37,231 nt of DNA from CAZVON01 sp964628435 (GTDB lineage: Bacteria > Patescibacteriota > Microgenomatia > Levybacterales > UBA12049): positions 1 to 37,231 of the forward strand of contig CAZVON010000009.1 of NCBI GenBank assembly GCA_964628435.1. The letters are read 5' to 3'. Below, piece by piece: positions 14,221 through 21,372 of this stretch. The notes under the pieces are model-generated. The model worked only from the letters and a program-made list of their open reading frames with translations. It was not told where the DNA came from and made no database searches. The first letter of the stretch is position 1; each line of letters opens with the position of its first letter. Position numbers and translations under genes: made by a program.

Positions 14221-14619
14221 ATGGGAAATCCAGATCGCAAGAGAAATTTTCTTTATTCACTGGTAATGGGTGCGGGTTTAACTGGAGTTGCAGCATGTGG
14301 AAGTGAAAGGCCAGGGGTGCAGATGAATTTAGTCGATTGCAAAGGTCAAACGGGTCCACGATCAAACGTTATTGAAGTTGTTGTTCCTCCAGGACAGAAT
14401 TTGCAAGTAGCGGATAAGTTAATCAGTTCAGAAAAGCCGGGAAATGTAAGAGTTATAAGTGGATCAGTATCTTCTGAGAGGCCACTTAGCACTGCTCCTG
14501 AGGGACAGGTAATATTTCCCGATGAACCCAAAGCAGTAATGTATACTGTTTCAAGTAGGCAATCTACAACTGGTCAAGGAATAACAATCAGCATAAAAGC
14601 TGACTGCATCCAGCGATAA
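14221..14619 (+). CDS. Predicted lipoprotein of unknown function
   Basis: This 132-residue protein has a lipoprotein signal: a basic start (PDRKRNFLYS), a short hydrophobic stretch, and a lipobox VAAC with the lipidated Cys at residue 26. The KRNFL segment resembles a variant twin-arginine motif, but the evidence is weak. The mature part (about 107 residues) is rich in Val, Ser and Pro with alternating hydrophobics, suggesting a small beta domain. Two Cys residues (in VDCKG and near the C-terminus, ADCIQR) could form a disulfide. No family is recognised. It is transcribed alone. Confidence 0.75.
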   Translation: MGNPDRKRNFLYSLVMGAGLTGVAACGSERPGVQMNLVDCKGQTGPRSNVIEVVVPPGQNLQVADKLISSEKPGNVRVISGSVSSERPLSTAPEGQVIFPDEPKAVMYTVSSRQSTTGQGITISIKADCIQR

Positions 14620-14742
14620 CCCTCAACAGCTCACCATTTTTTAGTTTACTAAACTCAGTGACCTCCTTTAGGACGTTTGACTTCCTCTGAACTATAATTC
14701 TAGTTCAAAAGTGTTACCGATGTATCTCACCTTCTGCATAAT

Positions 14743-14751
14743 TGGTATAAT
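14743..14751 (+). promoter_or_regulatory. Extended -10, leaderless promoter of the methyltransferase gene
   Basis: TGGTATAAT, with the hexamer at 14746-14751, ends 7 bases before the ATG at 14759. It supports that ATG over the upstream in-frame GTG at 14711. Confidence 0.6.
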
Positions 14752-14758
14752 TGAGATC

Positions 14759-15499
14759 ATGAATGATTTAATCGCTCAATGGAAAAAAGAAGAGAAGGCT
14801 CATTTTTCAGGGTGGGACTTCTCCTATATTAAAGACAGAGCCATAAACGAGAACCCTCCATGGACTTACAAAGCAATAGCGCGAGAGCATCTGAATAAAT
14901 CGAGGGCGGTTCTGGATATGGGGACAGGCGGCGGTGAAGTTTTTGCTTCTTTAGCACCGTTTCCGCCATATGCCGTTGCGATAGAAGGATATCATCCAAA
15001 CTTTTTAATTGCCAAGAAGCGACTTGAGCCTTTGGGAGTAACTGTTATAGAAGCCAATGAAGTTCATAAACTACCATTTAAAGATGGTGAGTTTGATTTA
15101 GTTCTGAACAGACATAGCGGCATAAACGAGAAAGAAATTTATAGGGTAACTTCGTCTCCCGGCATATTTCTAACACAGCAAGTAAGCGGTGATAGCATGG
15201 CAGATTTAATGCTGGTTTTTGGAGCAAAGCCCAAATGGCAGGATTCTACATTAGAAAATGTGCGAAGAGAACTGGGCAAGGCAGGATTTAATATAGAGAG
15301 AGCCGATCAATGGGAAGGCAAAATTATATTCAAAGACGTAGGAGCTCTTGTCTACTACCTCAAAGCAATTCCATGGATGGTTCCCGATTTTAGCGTAGAT
15401 AAATATCTTACTGAACTAAAAAGTCTCCAAAAGGTTATTGATGAAGGAAAAGACTTAGAATTCTCAAACAAGAGGTACTTAATTATTGCCACTAAATAA
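14759..15499 (+). CDS. Class I SAM-dependent methyltransferase
   Basis: The predicted product has 246 residues from ATG 14759; a -10 box 7 bases upstream makes this start more likely than the GTG at 14711. A SAM-binding Rossmann fold is visible: motif I AVLDMGTGGGEVFASL (about residues 50-65), motif II VAIEGYHPNFLIAKKRL, the segment VIEANEVHKLPFKDGEFDLVLNRHSG (motifs III-IV), and a later helical region. The substrate is not deducible. The nearest known types are small-molecule methyltransferases of the UbiE/COQ5-like group. No membrane segments are present. It is transcribed alone. Confidence 0.85.
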   Translation: MNDLIAQWKKEEKAHFSGWDFSYIKDRAINENPPWTYKAIAREHLNKSRAVLDMGTGGGEVFASLAPFPPYAVAIEGYHPNFLIAKKRLEPLGVTVIEANEVHKLPFKDGEFDLVLNRHSGINEKEIYRVTSSPGIFLTQQVSGDSMADLMLVFGAKPKWQDSTLENVRRELGKAGFNIERADQWEGKIIFKDVGALVYYLKAIPWMVPDFSVDKYLTELKSLQKVIDEGKDLEFSNKRYLIIATK

Positions 15500-15638
15500 A
15501 TGTGAGCCATCTGACCCAATTCTCGATCCGCTTTTCTTCTATGAATTAAGAATTCTCTGTGAGAAATTGATGCTATTAGGTTTCAACTATCATAATGGGA
15601 AAGTAATCTATAACGCTGAGGAAGTTATAGGTCATTTC

Positions 15639-15647
15639 TGATATAAT
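15639..15647 (+). promoter_or_regulatory. Extended -10, leaderless promoter of the 359-residue orphan gene
   Basis: TGATATAAT, with the hexamer at 15642-15647, is followed by 6 bases and then the ATG at 15654, so the predicted +1 is the start codon. Confidence 0.62.
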
Positions 15648-15653
15648 CCAGCT

Positions 15654-16733
15654 ATGATTGATCAAGATCCAATCCGAAGAAGGCCACCTGTTGATTTAAA
15701 ACGTCAAGAAGCAAAAGTTCAGGCCGATATGATAAAAGCTCAAGCTAAAGTTGATGAAATTCAACTTCTCGTTGGTGCAGACAGCCTGGGAAGCATTATT
15801 GGCCCACATATATTCGATACTCCTACAAAACAAGTTACTTTGCTTGATGGAACAGTTGAAGAGCAACCTTGGACTACTGCAGATATCATGGAACATTGGC
15901 GCCAATTGTCTGAGCAGGGAGAAAGATCTTCTCGACAAACTGTTTTGGATGAATTGCAATTTGGTTTGGGGGCACAATGGATGCATCTTAGAAGAACACC
16001 ACGCGCTGAGGCCTCAGGCCAAGTAGTGAACTTTGTTTCTGCTGTTATGCAACGAATAATGGCAAGCGATCACCCAATAACTGATCCTTACTTACCACCT
16101 TGGTCTGTTACCGAAACCAATTACGAAGCAGAATTTGCCGAAGTTATCAGAAGAGTAATTACAAGGTCAAGCTACGAGATCGTTGGGGGATTAAGAGAAA
16201 ATCCTATTCGAAGTTTGCCAACCTACAATGAAAATCCATTTTGGGATCATGCAATGGATGAACATAGAAGTATCAAAGAGGAAATGGCCGCTGAAGGAAT
16301 TGATTTGAGGAATACTGACGAGTTTCAACGAAGACAAAATCAGAGAGCGGCAGATAGACTTGAAGGCTACTCAGATCAGGACTGGGAGGATATTTTAACT
16401 CTAGAGCAAAGATTTGGTCTAGAATATGTTCAGAGGTGTGCTGCCAGAGGAATTGTTCGCTTCCAAGAAGTTGTAGCCTTTGTAGATGCTGCGTCGGTAG
16501 AGGGGAAAAGAGTAGCTACCGATGAACAATTTAAGAAATTTTTAGATGAAGCCACTCGCCGTAAGGGGCTTGTTGAAGAGCTACAACAAATGACTGATTT
16601 CAATCAATTGCTAGAGTGGATTAAGAAGAATTTCGGAGAAGAAGCCGATTACCAAACTTTACTTCAATATTTTAACTCCATGGAATTATCAGAGGATTCT
16701 CAGACTTTTAGGAAAAAACATTTTGTGGGATGA
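15654..16733 (+). CDS. Unrecognised 359-residue soluble protein
   Basis: No family is recognised. The N-terminal 45 residues are charged and helical (KRQEAKVQADMIKAQAKVDE, coiled-coil-like). The middle (residues 75-240) mixes helices with conserved-looking Trp and Pro positions (EEQPWTTADIMEHWRQL, DPYLPPWSVTE). The C-terminal third is helical and charged (about 250-345). There is no signal peptide or membrane segment. The frame is clean and codon use is ordinary, and a leaderless promoter supports the ATG. A second orphan gene follows 25 bases downstream; the pair may be one unit. Confidence 0.75.
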   Translation: MIDQDPIRRRPPVDLKRQEAKVQADMIKAQAKVDEIQLLVGADSLGSIIGPHIFDTPTKQVTLLDGTVEEQPWTTADIMEHWRQLSEQGERSSRQTVLDELQFGLGAQWMHLRRTPRAEASGQVVNFVSAVMQRIMASDHPITDPYLPPWSVTETNYEAEFAEVIRRVITRSSYEIVGGLRENPIRSLPTYNENPFWDHAMDEHRSIKEEMAAEGIDLRNTDEFQRRQNQRAADRLEGYSDQDWEDILTLEQRFGLEYVQRCAARGIVRFQEVVAFVDAASVEGKRVATDEQFKKFLDEATRRKGLVEELQQMTDFNQLLEWIKKNFGEEADYQTLLQYFNSMELSEDSQTFRKKHFVG

Positions 16734-16758
16734 AAGACAAAAACGTTAATTATAAGTC

Positions 16759-17262
16759 ATGAAAATAGATAAAGTTGTAAAACAAGGTGAGGTTTTTAGC
16801 CATTTTGAGAGAGTGGAAAAAATCACAATTACTCAGAGGTTTGATATAGTTTTTCCGCTTCTCGCTTATGGCGATTTAGGGTGGAATTTGGCTGAAATAG
16901 AAGACTCAGACATGAACAAGATTTATATTTGTTCTTCGGATGATTGGCTAACTGATGGACTTTGCAGACCTGACTTTAAGCTTAATACTGCAATAAGTAA
17001 CTATAGTCAATCTGACTTTAGTCAAGGTAAGTATACAGATATCAAAGCAAAAGAGAATCTTTTTGTAAGAGATATTAATGGATTGGATACCAGGTTTATA
17101 CTAGTTGCCGACAACCCAAGCGGTCCATATACACTTATTGAAGGATGTAAAAGATCTGTCGCTTTAGGTAATTTAGGAAAATTGGTTGGTAGAACAGTTT
17201 ACATAGGGATTTCTAAACATATCAAAACCTACATTTGGGCTAGATATATGTATGGGAGATGA
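16759..17262 (+). CDS. Unrecognised 167-residue protein
   Basis: No family is recognised. The protein is predicted soluble, mostly beta-rich at first (ITITQRFDIVFPLLAYGDLG), with a Cys-Ser-Ser-Asp-Asp-Trp turn near residue 52 and an aromatic-rich middle (NTAISNYSQSDFSQG). The segment GPYTLIEGCKRSVALGNLG (about 121-139) loosely recalls the 'IEGxHR' loop of ParB/sulfiredoxin-like folds, but the rest of that fold is not evident and I do not assign it. It lies 25 bases after the other orphan gene and probably shares its transcript. A large inverted repeat follows directly after the stop. Confidence 0.7.
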   Translation: MKIDKVVKQGEVFSHFERVEKITITQRFDIVFPLLAYGDLGWNLAEIEDSDMNKIYICSSDDWLTDGLCRPDFKLNTAISNYSQSDFSQGKYTDIKAKENLFVRDINGLDTRFILVADNPSGPYTLIEGCKRSVALGNLGKLVGRTVYIGISKHIKTYIWARYMYGR

Positions 17263-17265
17263 TCA

Positions 17266-17334
17266 AACCATAAGGGATTCGAACCAGAATTTAGCTTCAA
17301 TTTGCTTGATGGTTCCAGAAAATCCCAGATGGTT
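17266..17334. repeat. Three-block inverted repeat with a T-arm-like core
   Basis: AACCAT (17266-17271), GGGATT (17274-17279) and GAACCA (17281-17286) pair with TGGTTC (17310-17315), AATCCC (17321-17326) and ATGGTT (17329-17334), an interrupted 18-bp stem over a 23-base loop. Neither side is followed by a T run, so it is not a typical terminator. The left arm read on the minus strand contains GGTTCGAATCC, the tRNA T-arm consensus, but no cloverleaf forms around it. Confidence 0.55.
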
Positions 17335-17372
17335 ATAGATTTCTGATAGTAAAAAATGAAGCAAAAAATTTG

Positions 17373-17445
17373 TGACCCCAACCGGAGTCGAACCGGTGTT
17401 ACAAGGATGAGAACCTTGCGTCCTAGACCACTAGACGATGGGGCC
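17373..17445 (-). tRNA. trnE: tRNA-Glu (anticodon CTC)
   Basis: The 73-base minus-strand cloverleaf has acceptor GGCCCCA paired with TGGGGTC (one G-T pair), anticodon stem CAAGG/CCTTG around TTCTCAT (anticodon CTC), T arm ACCGG-TTCGACT-CCGGT, and discriminator A. The CCA end is not encoded (CAA follows). T-rich DNA follows the 3' end. Confidence 0.92.
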
Positions 17446-17454
17446 AACATCAAT

Positions 17455-17483
17455 ATTTTACCCCAATTAAGCCCGTAGTACAA
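17455..17483 (-). promoter_or_regulatory. Promoter of tRNA-Glu
   Basis: Minus-strand TTGTAC (17478-17483) and TAAAAT (17455-17460) are 17 bases apart, with the -10 nine bases before the tRNA. It closely resembles the tRNA-Gln promoter. Confidence 0.6.
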
Positions 17484-17495
17484 GGATCCATTGCG

Positions 17496-17524
17496 TTGTG
17501 GAAAATACTGCAGTACAGTATACT
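17496..17524 (+). promoter_or_regulatory. Promoter of the TrmB-type fragment, with a palindrome
   Basis: TTGTGG (17496-17501) and TATACT (17519-17524) are 17 bases apart; the -10 ends 8 bases before the ATG at 17533. An inverted repeat, ATACTG-CAGTA-CAGTAT (17505-17521), lies in the spacer and could be an operator. Confidence 0.42.
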
Positions 17525-17532
17525 TAACTTAG

Positions 17533-17827
17533 ATGGACATTCAACCAATTATTAACGATATTGTCTCATTTGTCATGGGTTAAGAAATTTATACAAGAAG
17601 ATATTAAAGCCTTTAGGTTTTCTCGTGTTGTGCCATCAGCTAAATTTCAATTTCAACATGAGGTAACGATTTATGGCGACAACGTAGTATTTATACATTA
17701 TAAAAAGGGGGATATATTATTAGGAATGGCTATTAAACATCCTCATTTTGCTCAGACCATGAAAGCAGTTTTTGAATTAGCCTGGGAAGGAGCAGAAAGA
17801 TATAAGAGCAATAATTCCAGTGAATAA
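17533..17827 (+). pseudogene. C-terminal part of a TrmB-type transcriptional regulator, apparently frameshifted
   Basis: The readable part (88 residues from TTG 17561) matches the end of bacterial TrmB-type regulators: EVTIYGDNVVFIHYKKG, then LLGMAIKHPHFAQTMKAVFELAWEGAERY. The N-terminal winged helix and most of the sensor region are absent. The best promoter points to ATG 17533 in another frame, whose reading (MDIQPIINDIVSFVMG) stops at 17581-17583; skipping one base near 17575 would join it to the regulator frame. So it is either a frameshifted remnant, or a short protein started at TTG 17561. It has no DNA-binding domain in either case. Confidence 0.5.
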
Positions 17828-17856
17828 TTGTGCTCTGTAGTCTTTTCTAGTATAAT
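17828..17856 (+). promoter_or_regulatory. Leaderless promoter of the long glycosylation operon
   Basis: TATAAT (17851-17856) is followed by six bases (all T) and the GTG at 17863, so the predicted +1 is the start codon. A weak -35, TTGTGC (17828-17833), is 17 bases upstream. It overlaps the end of the regulator fragment's region. Confidence 0.6.
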
Positions 17857-17862
17857 TTTTTT

Positions 17863-18624
17863 GTGAAGAGCACATACCTTTCTGTTGTAATTCCTTCTTA
17901 TGATGAAATGGCAAATCTTCGAAAAGGGGTATTGGATAAAGTCGCGCATTTTTTGGATAAAAAGAAATTTGAGTATGAAGTTTTAATAGTAGACGATGGA
18001 TCGACCGATGGAAGTATAGAGTTTGTTGAAGAATTTATTCGTGAACATATACACTTTAAACTTATTAAGAATCCTCATCTCGGAAAAGCAGGCGCTGTAA
18101 CCACCGGAATGCTTCAGGCAAAAGGGGAATTTATACTGTTTACCGATATGGATCAAGCAACTCCTATAGAAGAACTCGATAAAGTCCTGCCTTATGCGCA
18201 GGAAGGATATAATATTGTAATAGGATCTCGAAACACAACTCGGAAAGGTTCGCCATGGACAAGAATGCTTATGAGCAGATCTTGGATTTTTTTAAGAAAT
18301 ACGATTATTGGCATGGATGGTATTGTTGATACGCAATGTGGATTTAAACTGTTTAATCAAAAAGCAGCTCAAACACTCTTCACAAAAATAAAAAAAATCC
18401 ATTCAGGCTTTCGTAGAGTTTCAGGCTCAAGTGTATCAGCAGGATTTGACGTAGAATTGTTATTTCTTGCACAAAAATTAAAACTATCAATAAAAGAAAT
18501 ACCAGTGTCATGGTTGTATGTCGAAACACGTAGAGTGAGTCCATTAAAAGACTCATTAGATGGGTTAAAAGATCTCCTACTGATAAAAAGAAATAATATA
18601 AATGGCCTCTATGATTCTGTATGA
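17863..18624 (+). CDS. GT2 polyprenyl-phosphate sugar synthase (DPM1/Alg5-like)
   Basis: The 253-residue protein starts at GTG 17863. It is a GT-A fold GT2 enzyme: LSVVIPSYDEMANL at the start, VLIVDDGSTDGS (about 40-51), the loop HLGKAGAV, the metal-binding DMD (95-97) in FTDMDQATPIEEL, and IVIGSRN. The later VDTQCGFKLFN motif and basic tail are typical of dolichyl-phosphate mannose/glucose synthases. These load a sugar from NDP-sugar onto a polyprenyl phosphate on the cytoplasmic face. The product would feed the GT-C enzymes encoded next. It is the first gene of the operon; the next start overlaps its stop (ATGA). Confidence 0.9.
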   Translation: MKSTYLSVVIPSYDEMANLRKGVLDKVAHFLDKKKFEYEVLIVDDGSTDGSIEFVEEFIREHIHFKLIKNPHLGKAGAVTTGMLQAKGEFILFTDMDQATPIEELDKVLPYAQEGYNIVIGSRNTTRKGSPWTRMLMSRSWIFLRNTIIGMDGIVDTQCGFKLFNQKAAQTLFTKIKKIHSGFRRVSGSSVSAGFDVELLFLAQKLKLSIKEIPVSWLYVETRRVSPLKDSLDGLKDLLLIKRNNINGLYDSV

Positions 18625-19829
18625 AAATATTCAAAATATTAATATCTCCTTTCTATAACGAAATCTTTTTATATACTTCCTATAGTGGAATAATTACATT
18701 ATTTTTTTTATATTCTTTTACTCAAGTAGATTTAAATTTAACCCTATCTCAACTTTCAATTTGGCAAACTATTCAAAAATCATTTCAACATATTGGGTTT
18801 TTTAATCGACCACTTTCAGCCATGTTGTATGTAGGTATACTCTTATCACTCTATTTTTTTTATGCGCTTTTTCTTGTTCTTACAAAACAAAATAAATTTA
18901 CAGAAAAACAGTTTTGGAAGATATTATTAACGAGTGTAATTATTTTAACGATTGCTTACAATGCGTTTTCCTACGACTTATTTAACTATATCTTTGATGC
19001 AAAAATCATCACCTACTACAATCAAAATCCCTACGAGCATAAAGCATTAGACTTCCCAGGTGACCCAATGCTTACTTTTATGAGATGGACACATAGAGTT
19101 TATCCGTACGGTCCAATCTGGCTTGCGTTAACAGTTCCTTTATCGTTTCTAGGATTTCAGATTTTTTTACCGACTGCTATATTGTTTAAAATTCTTGCAA
19201 GTTTTAGTTTTTTAGGAATAGTTTATTTTATTGGTGAAATTCTAAAAAAAACGAAAAGTGAGGACAAATTATTTGCAATGGTTTTTTTTGCATTTAATCC
19301 TTTGGTTTTACTCGAAAGTTTAGTTTCTGCGCACAACGACATCGTAATGCTTTTCTTTGCTGTGATAGGATTTTATTTTCTTCAAAAGAAAAGTTATTTA
19401 TCAGGATTTATGCTGTTCATAATATCTATTGGAGTGAAGTTTGCAACATTATTTCTCTTACCAGTTTTTTTACTTCTAACCGTATTTCGAAACTATGAAA
19501 AAAAAATTAAATGGGATACGATATATGTAATTAATGTTTTTCTTATGCTATTCGCTGTTCTTTTTGCTTCTATACGGACAAATTTTCAGCCATGGTATCT
19601 TTTATATGTTTTTCCATTTGCCGCATTGTTGGCAAAAAAGTATTATATTTTAGTATCATCTTTTATAATTTCACTTTTTGCGCTTTTAGAGTATCTCCCA
19701 TTTATATATTTAGGTAATTGGGATCCCCCAGTTCCGACACTTCTTTACTCACTTACAATAAGTTCTGTTGTTGTTTCAATCATAATTAGTGCAGTATTAT
19801 ACATTCGTTTAAATTATCTCAAAAAATAA
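18621..19829 (+). CDS. GT-C polyprenyl-phosphate-mannose-dependent glycosyltransferase (MptB/GT87-like)
   Basis: This is a 402-residue membrane protein with about 10-11 helices. The first large external loop has YDLFNYIFDAKIITYYNQNPYEH, where the Asp is the expected catalytic base of GT-C enzymes, and a RVYPYGPIW motif as in alpha-mannosyltransferases of the MptB type. Further on are SAHNDIVMLFFAVIGF and NFQPWYLLYVFPF, also family-typical. It would transfer a sugar from a lipid carrier to an external acceptor. It overlaps the preceding synthase gene by 4 bases, which suggests that enzyme makes its donor. Confidence 0.8.
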   Translation: MKIFKILISPFYNEIFLYTSYSGIITLFFLYSFTQVDLNLTLSQLSIWQTIQKSFQHIGFFNRPLSAMLYVGILLSLYFFYALFLVLTKQNKFTEKQFWKILLTSVIILTIAYNAFSYDLFNYIFDAKIITYYNQNPYEHKALDFPGDPMLTFMRWTHRVYPYGPIWLALTVPLSFLGFQIFLPTAILFKILASFSFLGIVYFIGEILKKTKSEDKLFAMVFFAFNPLVLLESLVSAHNDIVMLFFAVIGFYFLQKKSYLSGFMLFIISIGVKFATLFLLPVFLLLTVFRNYEKKIKWDTIYVINVFLMLFAVLFASIRTNFQPWYLLYVFPFAALLAKKYYILVSSFIISLFALLEYLPFIYLGNWDPPVPTLLYSLTISSVVVSIIISAVLYIRLNYLKK

Positions 19830-19830
19830 T

Positions 19831-21372
19831 ATGAAGCTTCTCAATCATTATATATCTGAAATTGTCATTAAAGTTGTTTCTTTTTCTGGAATAATTATTG
19901 CTCTTGCCATGTGCTTGTATTTCTTTTCAAGACTATACAATTTAACATCCATACCTATTTTTACCGATGAGGCAATATACCTTCGCTGGGCACAAATTGC
20001 TAAAAATGATGCCGCATGGAGATTTATCTCTTTAACCGACGGGAAACAACCTCTTTTCATTTGGTTCATTATGGTTTCTCTAAGATTTTTTGATGACCCT
20101 CTCGTAGCAGGAAGAATTGTGTCTGTGGCAGCAGGATTTTTATCTATGGTTGGAATGTACGTTTTAGGTCGAGAAATTTTTAAAAATCATTGGACAGGGT
20201 TGATCTCGTTGACTTTATATGTATTGTATCCATTTGCCCTTGTTTATGATCGAATGGCACTTTATGATAGTTTAGTAGGAGCTATTGCAATTTGGTCACT
20301 CTATTTATCAATATTATTGATTCGGCGAATTCGTCTCGATATTGCGCTGATTCTTGGAATGATAATAGGGGCAGGAGTGCTTACTAAAACGAACGCGTTT
20401 TTTAATGTTTATCTTCTTCCGCTAACGCTTATTCTTTTTGATTTTCGCAAAGGTGAGAAAACGAAGTATCTTTTCAAATGGATAATGTACGCGACAATTG
20501 CTGCCCTACTTGCTTATGGCTACTATTCAATTCTTCGTCTCTCTCCCTTTTTTAACATTATTACCGAAAAGAATGCTTTGTTTGTGTATCCGATAAAGGA
20601 ATGGGTCGAACATCCACTACGGTTTTTATGGGGCAATCTATATATTGGGGAAAAAGACTGGTTATTAAAATACATGACATGGCCTTATATTTTGTTAGTC
20701 GCTATGTCGTTTATAATAGACAAAAAGTTTTTGCGAGAGAAAATATTACTATTTTTTTGGTTTTTTACTCCCTTTTTCCTTCTTGCCCTTTTTGGAAAAG
20801 TGATATATCCGCGGTTTATATTTTTTATGACATTGTCTTTACTTCCCCTTATTTCCTATACCCTTTATAAAGTTTTTTTTCTTTTTCCTCGTAAATACGC
20901 TTTGTTTTTTTTCGTTGCAGTACATATTTTAGTTATTCGATCAGACTACTTTATTCTTGTAGATTTTAAAAATGCTCCTATACCGAGTCAGGATCTTCGT
21001 CAGTACAACAATGACTGGCCGTCTGGAGGAGGAATCAGAGAAGCAGTCTCAATATTCCAGTCGCTAGCCAAAAAGGAAAAGATTTTTGTTGGGACTCAAG
21101 GGACTTTTGGTTTGTTACCCTATGCTTTTGAGATATATTTAATCAATAATCCTAATATTGAAGTTAAGGGTTTCTGGCCAATAAATGAAACAGTCCCACA
21201 AGAACTTATTGAAGGAAGTAAAAAAAAGCCTACTTATTTTGTGTTTTATCAACCCTGTAATGTATGTGAACAGATAGGTAGGGCTCCTTCCAGTTGGAAC
21301 GCAAAGTTAATTTTTGAATTTGAAAAGCCTCATCGAAATGGATACTTCACAATTTATGAAATAGAAAAATGA
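19831..21372 (+). CDS. GT39/ArnT-like GT-C glycosyltransferase
   Basis: The 513-residue protein has about 11-12 membrane helices and a soluble C-terminal part of about 130 residues outside. The first loop has IFTDEAIYLRWAQIA with the Asp-Glu pair of PMT/ArnT enzymes, and DGKQPLFIWFIM follows, the usual second motif. LGREIF, VYDRMALYDS and KTNAFFNVYLLPL also fit. PMT-type enzymes use polyprenyl-phosphate sugars to modify proteins or lipids outside. The acceptor is unknown. One base separates it from the preceding gene, and the next start overlaps its TGA. Confidence 0.87.
   Translation: MKLLNHYISEIVIKVVSFSGIIIALAMCLYFFSRLYNLTSIPIFTDEAIYLRWAQIAKNDAAWRFISLTDGKQPLFIWFIMVSLRFFDDPLVAGRIVSVAAGFLSMVGMYVLGREIFKNHWTGLISLTLYVLYPFALVYDRMALYDSLVGAIAIWSLYLSILLIRRIRLDIALILGMIIGAGVLTKTNAFFNVYLLPLTLILFDFRKGEKTKYLFKWIMYATIAALLAYGYYSILRLSPFFNIITEKNALFVYPIKEWVEHPLRFLWGNLYIGEKDWLLKYMTWPYILLVAMSFIIDKKFLREKILLFFWFFTPFFLLALFGKVIYPRFIFFMTLSLLPLISYTLYKVFFLFPRKYALFFFVAVHILVIRSDYFILVDFKNAPIPSQDLRQYNNDWPSGGGIREAVSIFQSLAKKEKIFVGTQGTFGLLPYAFEIYLINNPNIEVKGFWPINETVPQELIEGSKKKPTYFVFYQPCNVCEQIGRAPSSWNAKLIFEFEKPHRNGYFTIYEIEK

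Noticed and set aside
14641..14660. AGTTTACTAAACT next to a T run as a terminator
   Set aside because: The T run precedes the hairpin on the plus strand and becomes an A run on the minus strand, so it works in neither direction.
17229..17483. Minus-strand frame of 84 codons
   Set aside because: It crosses the inverted repeat and tRNA-Glu and has no family resemblance.
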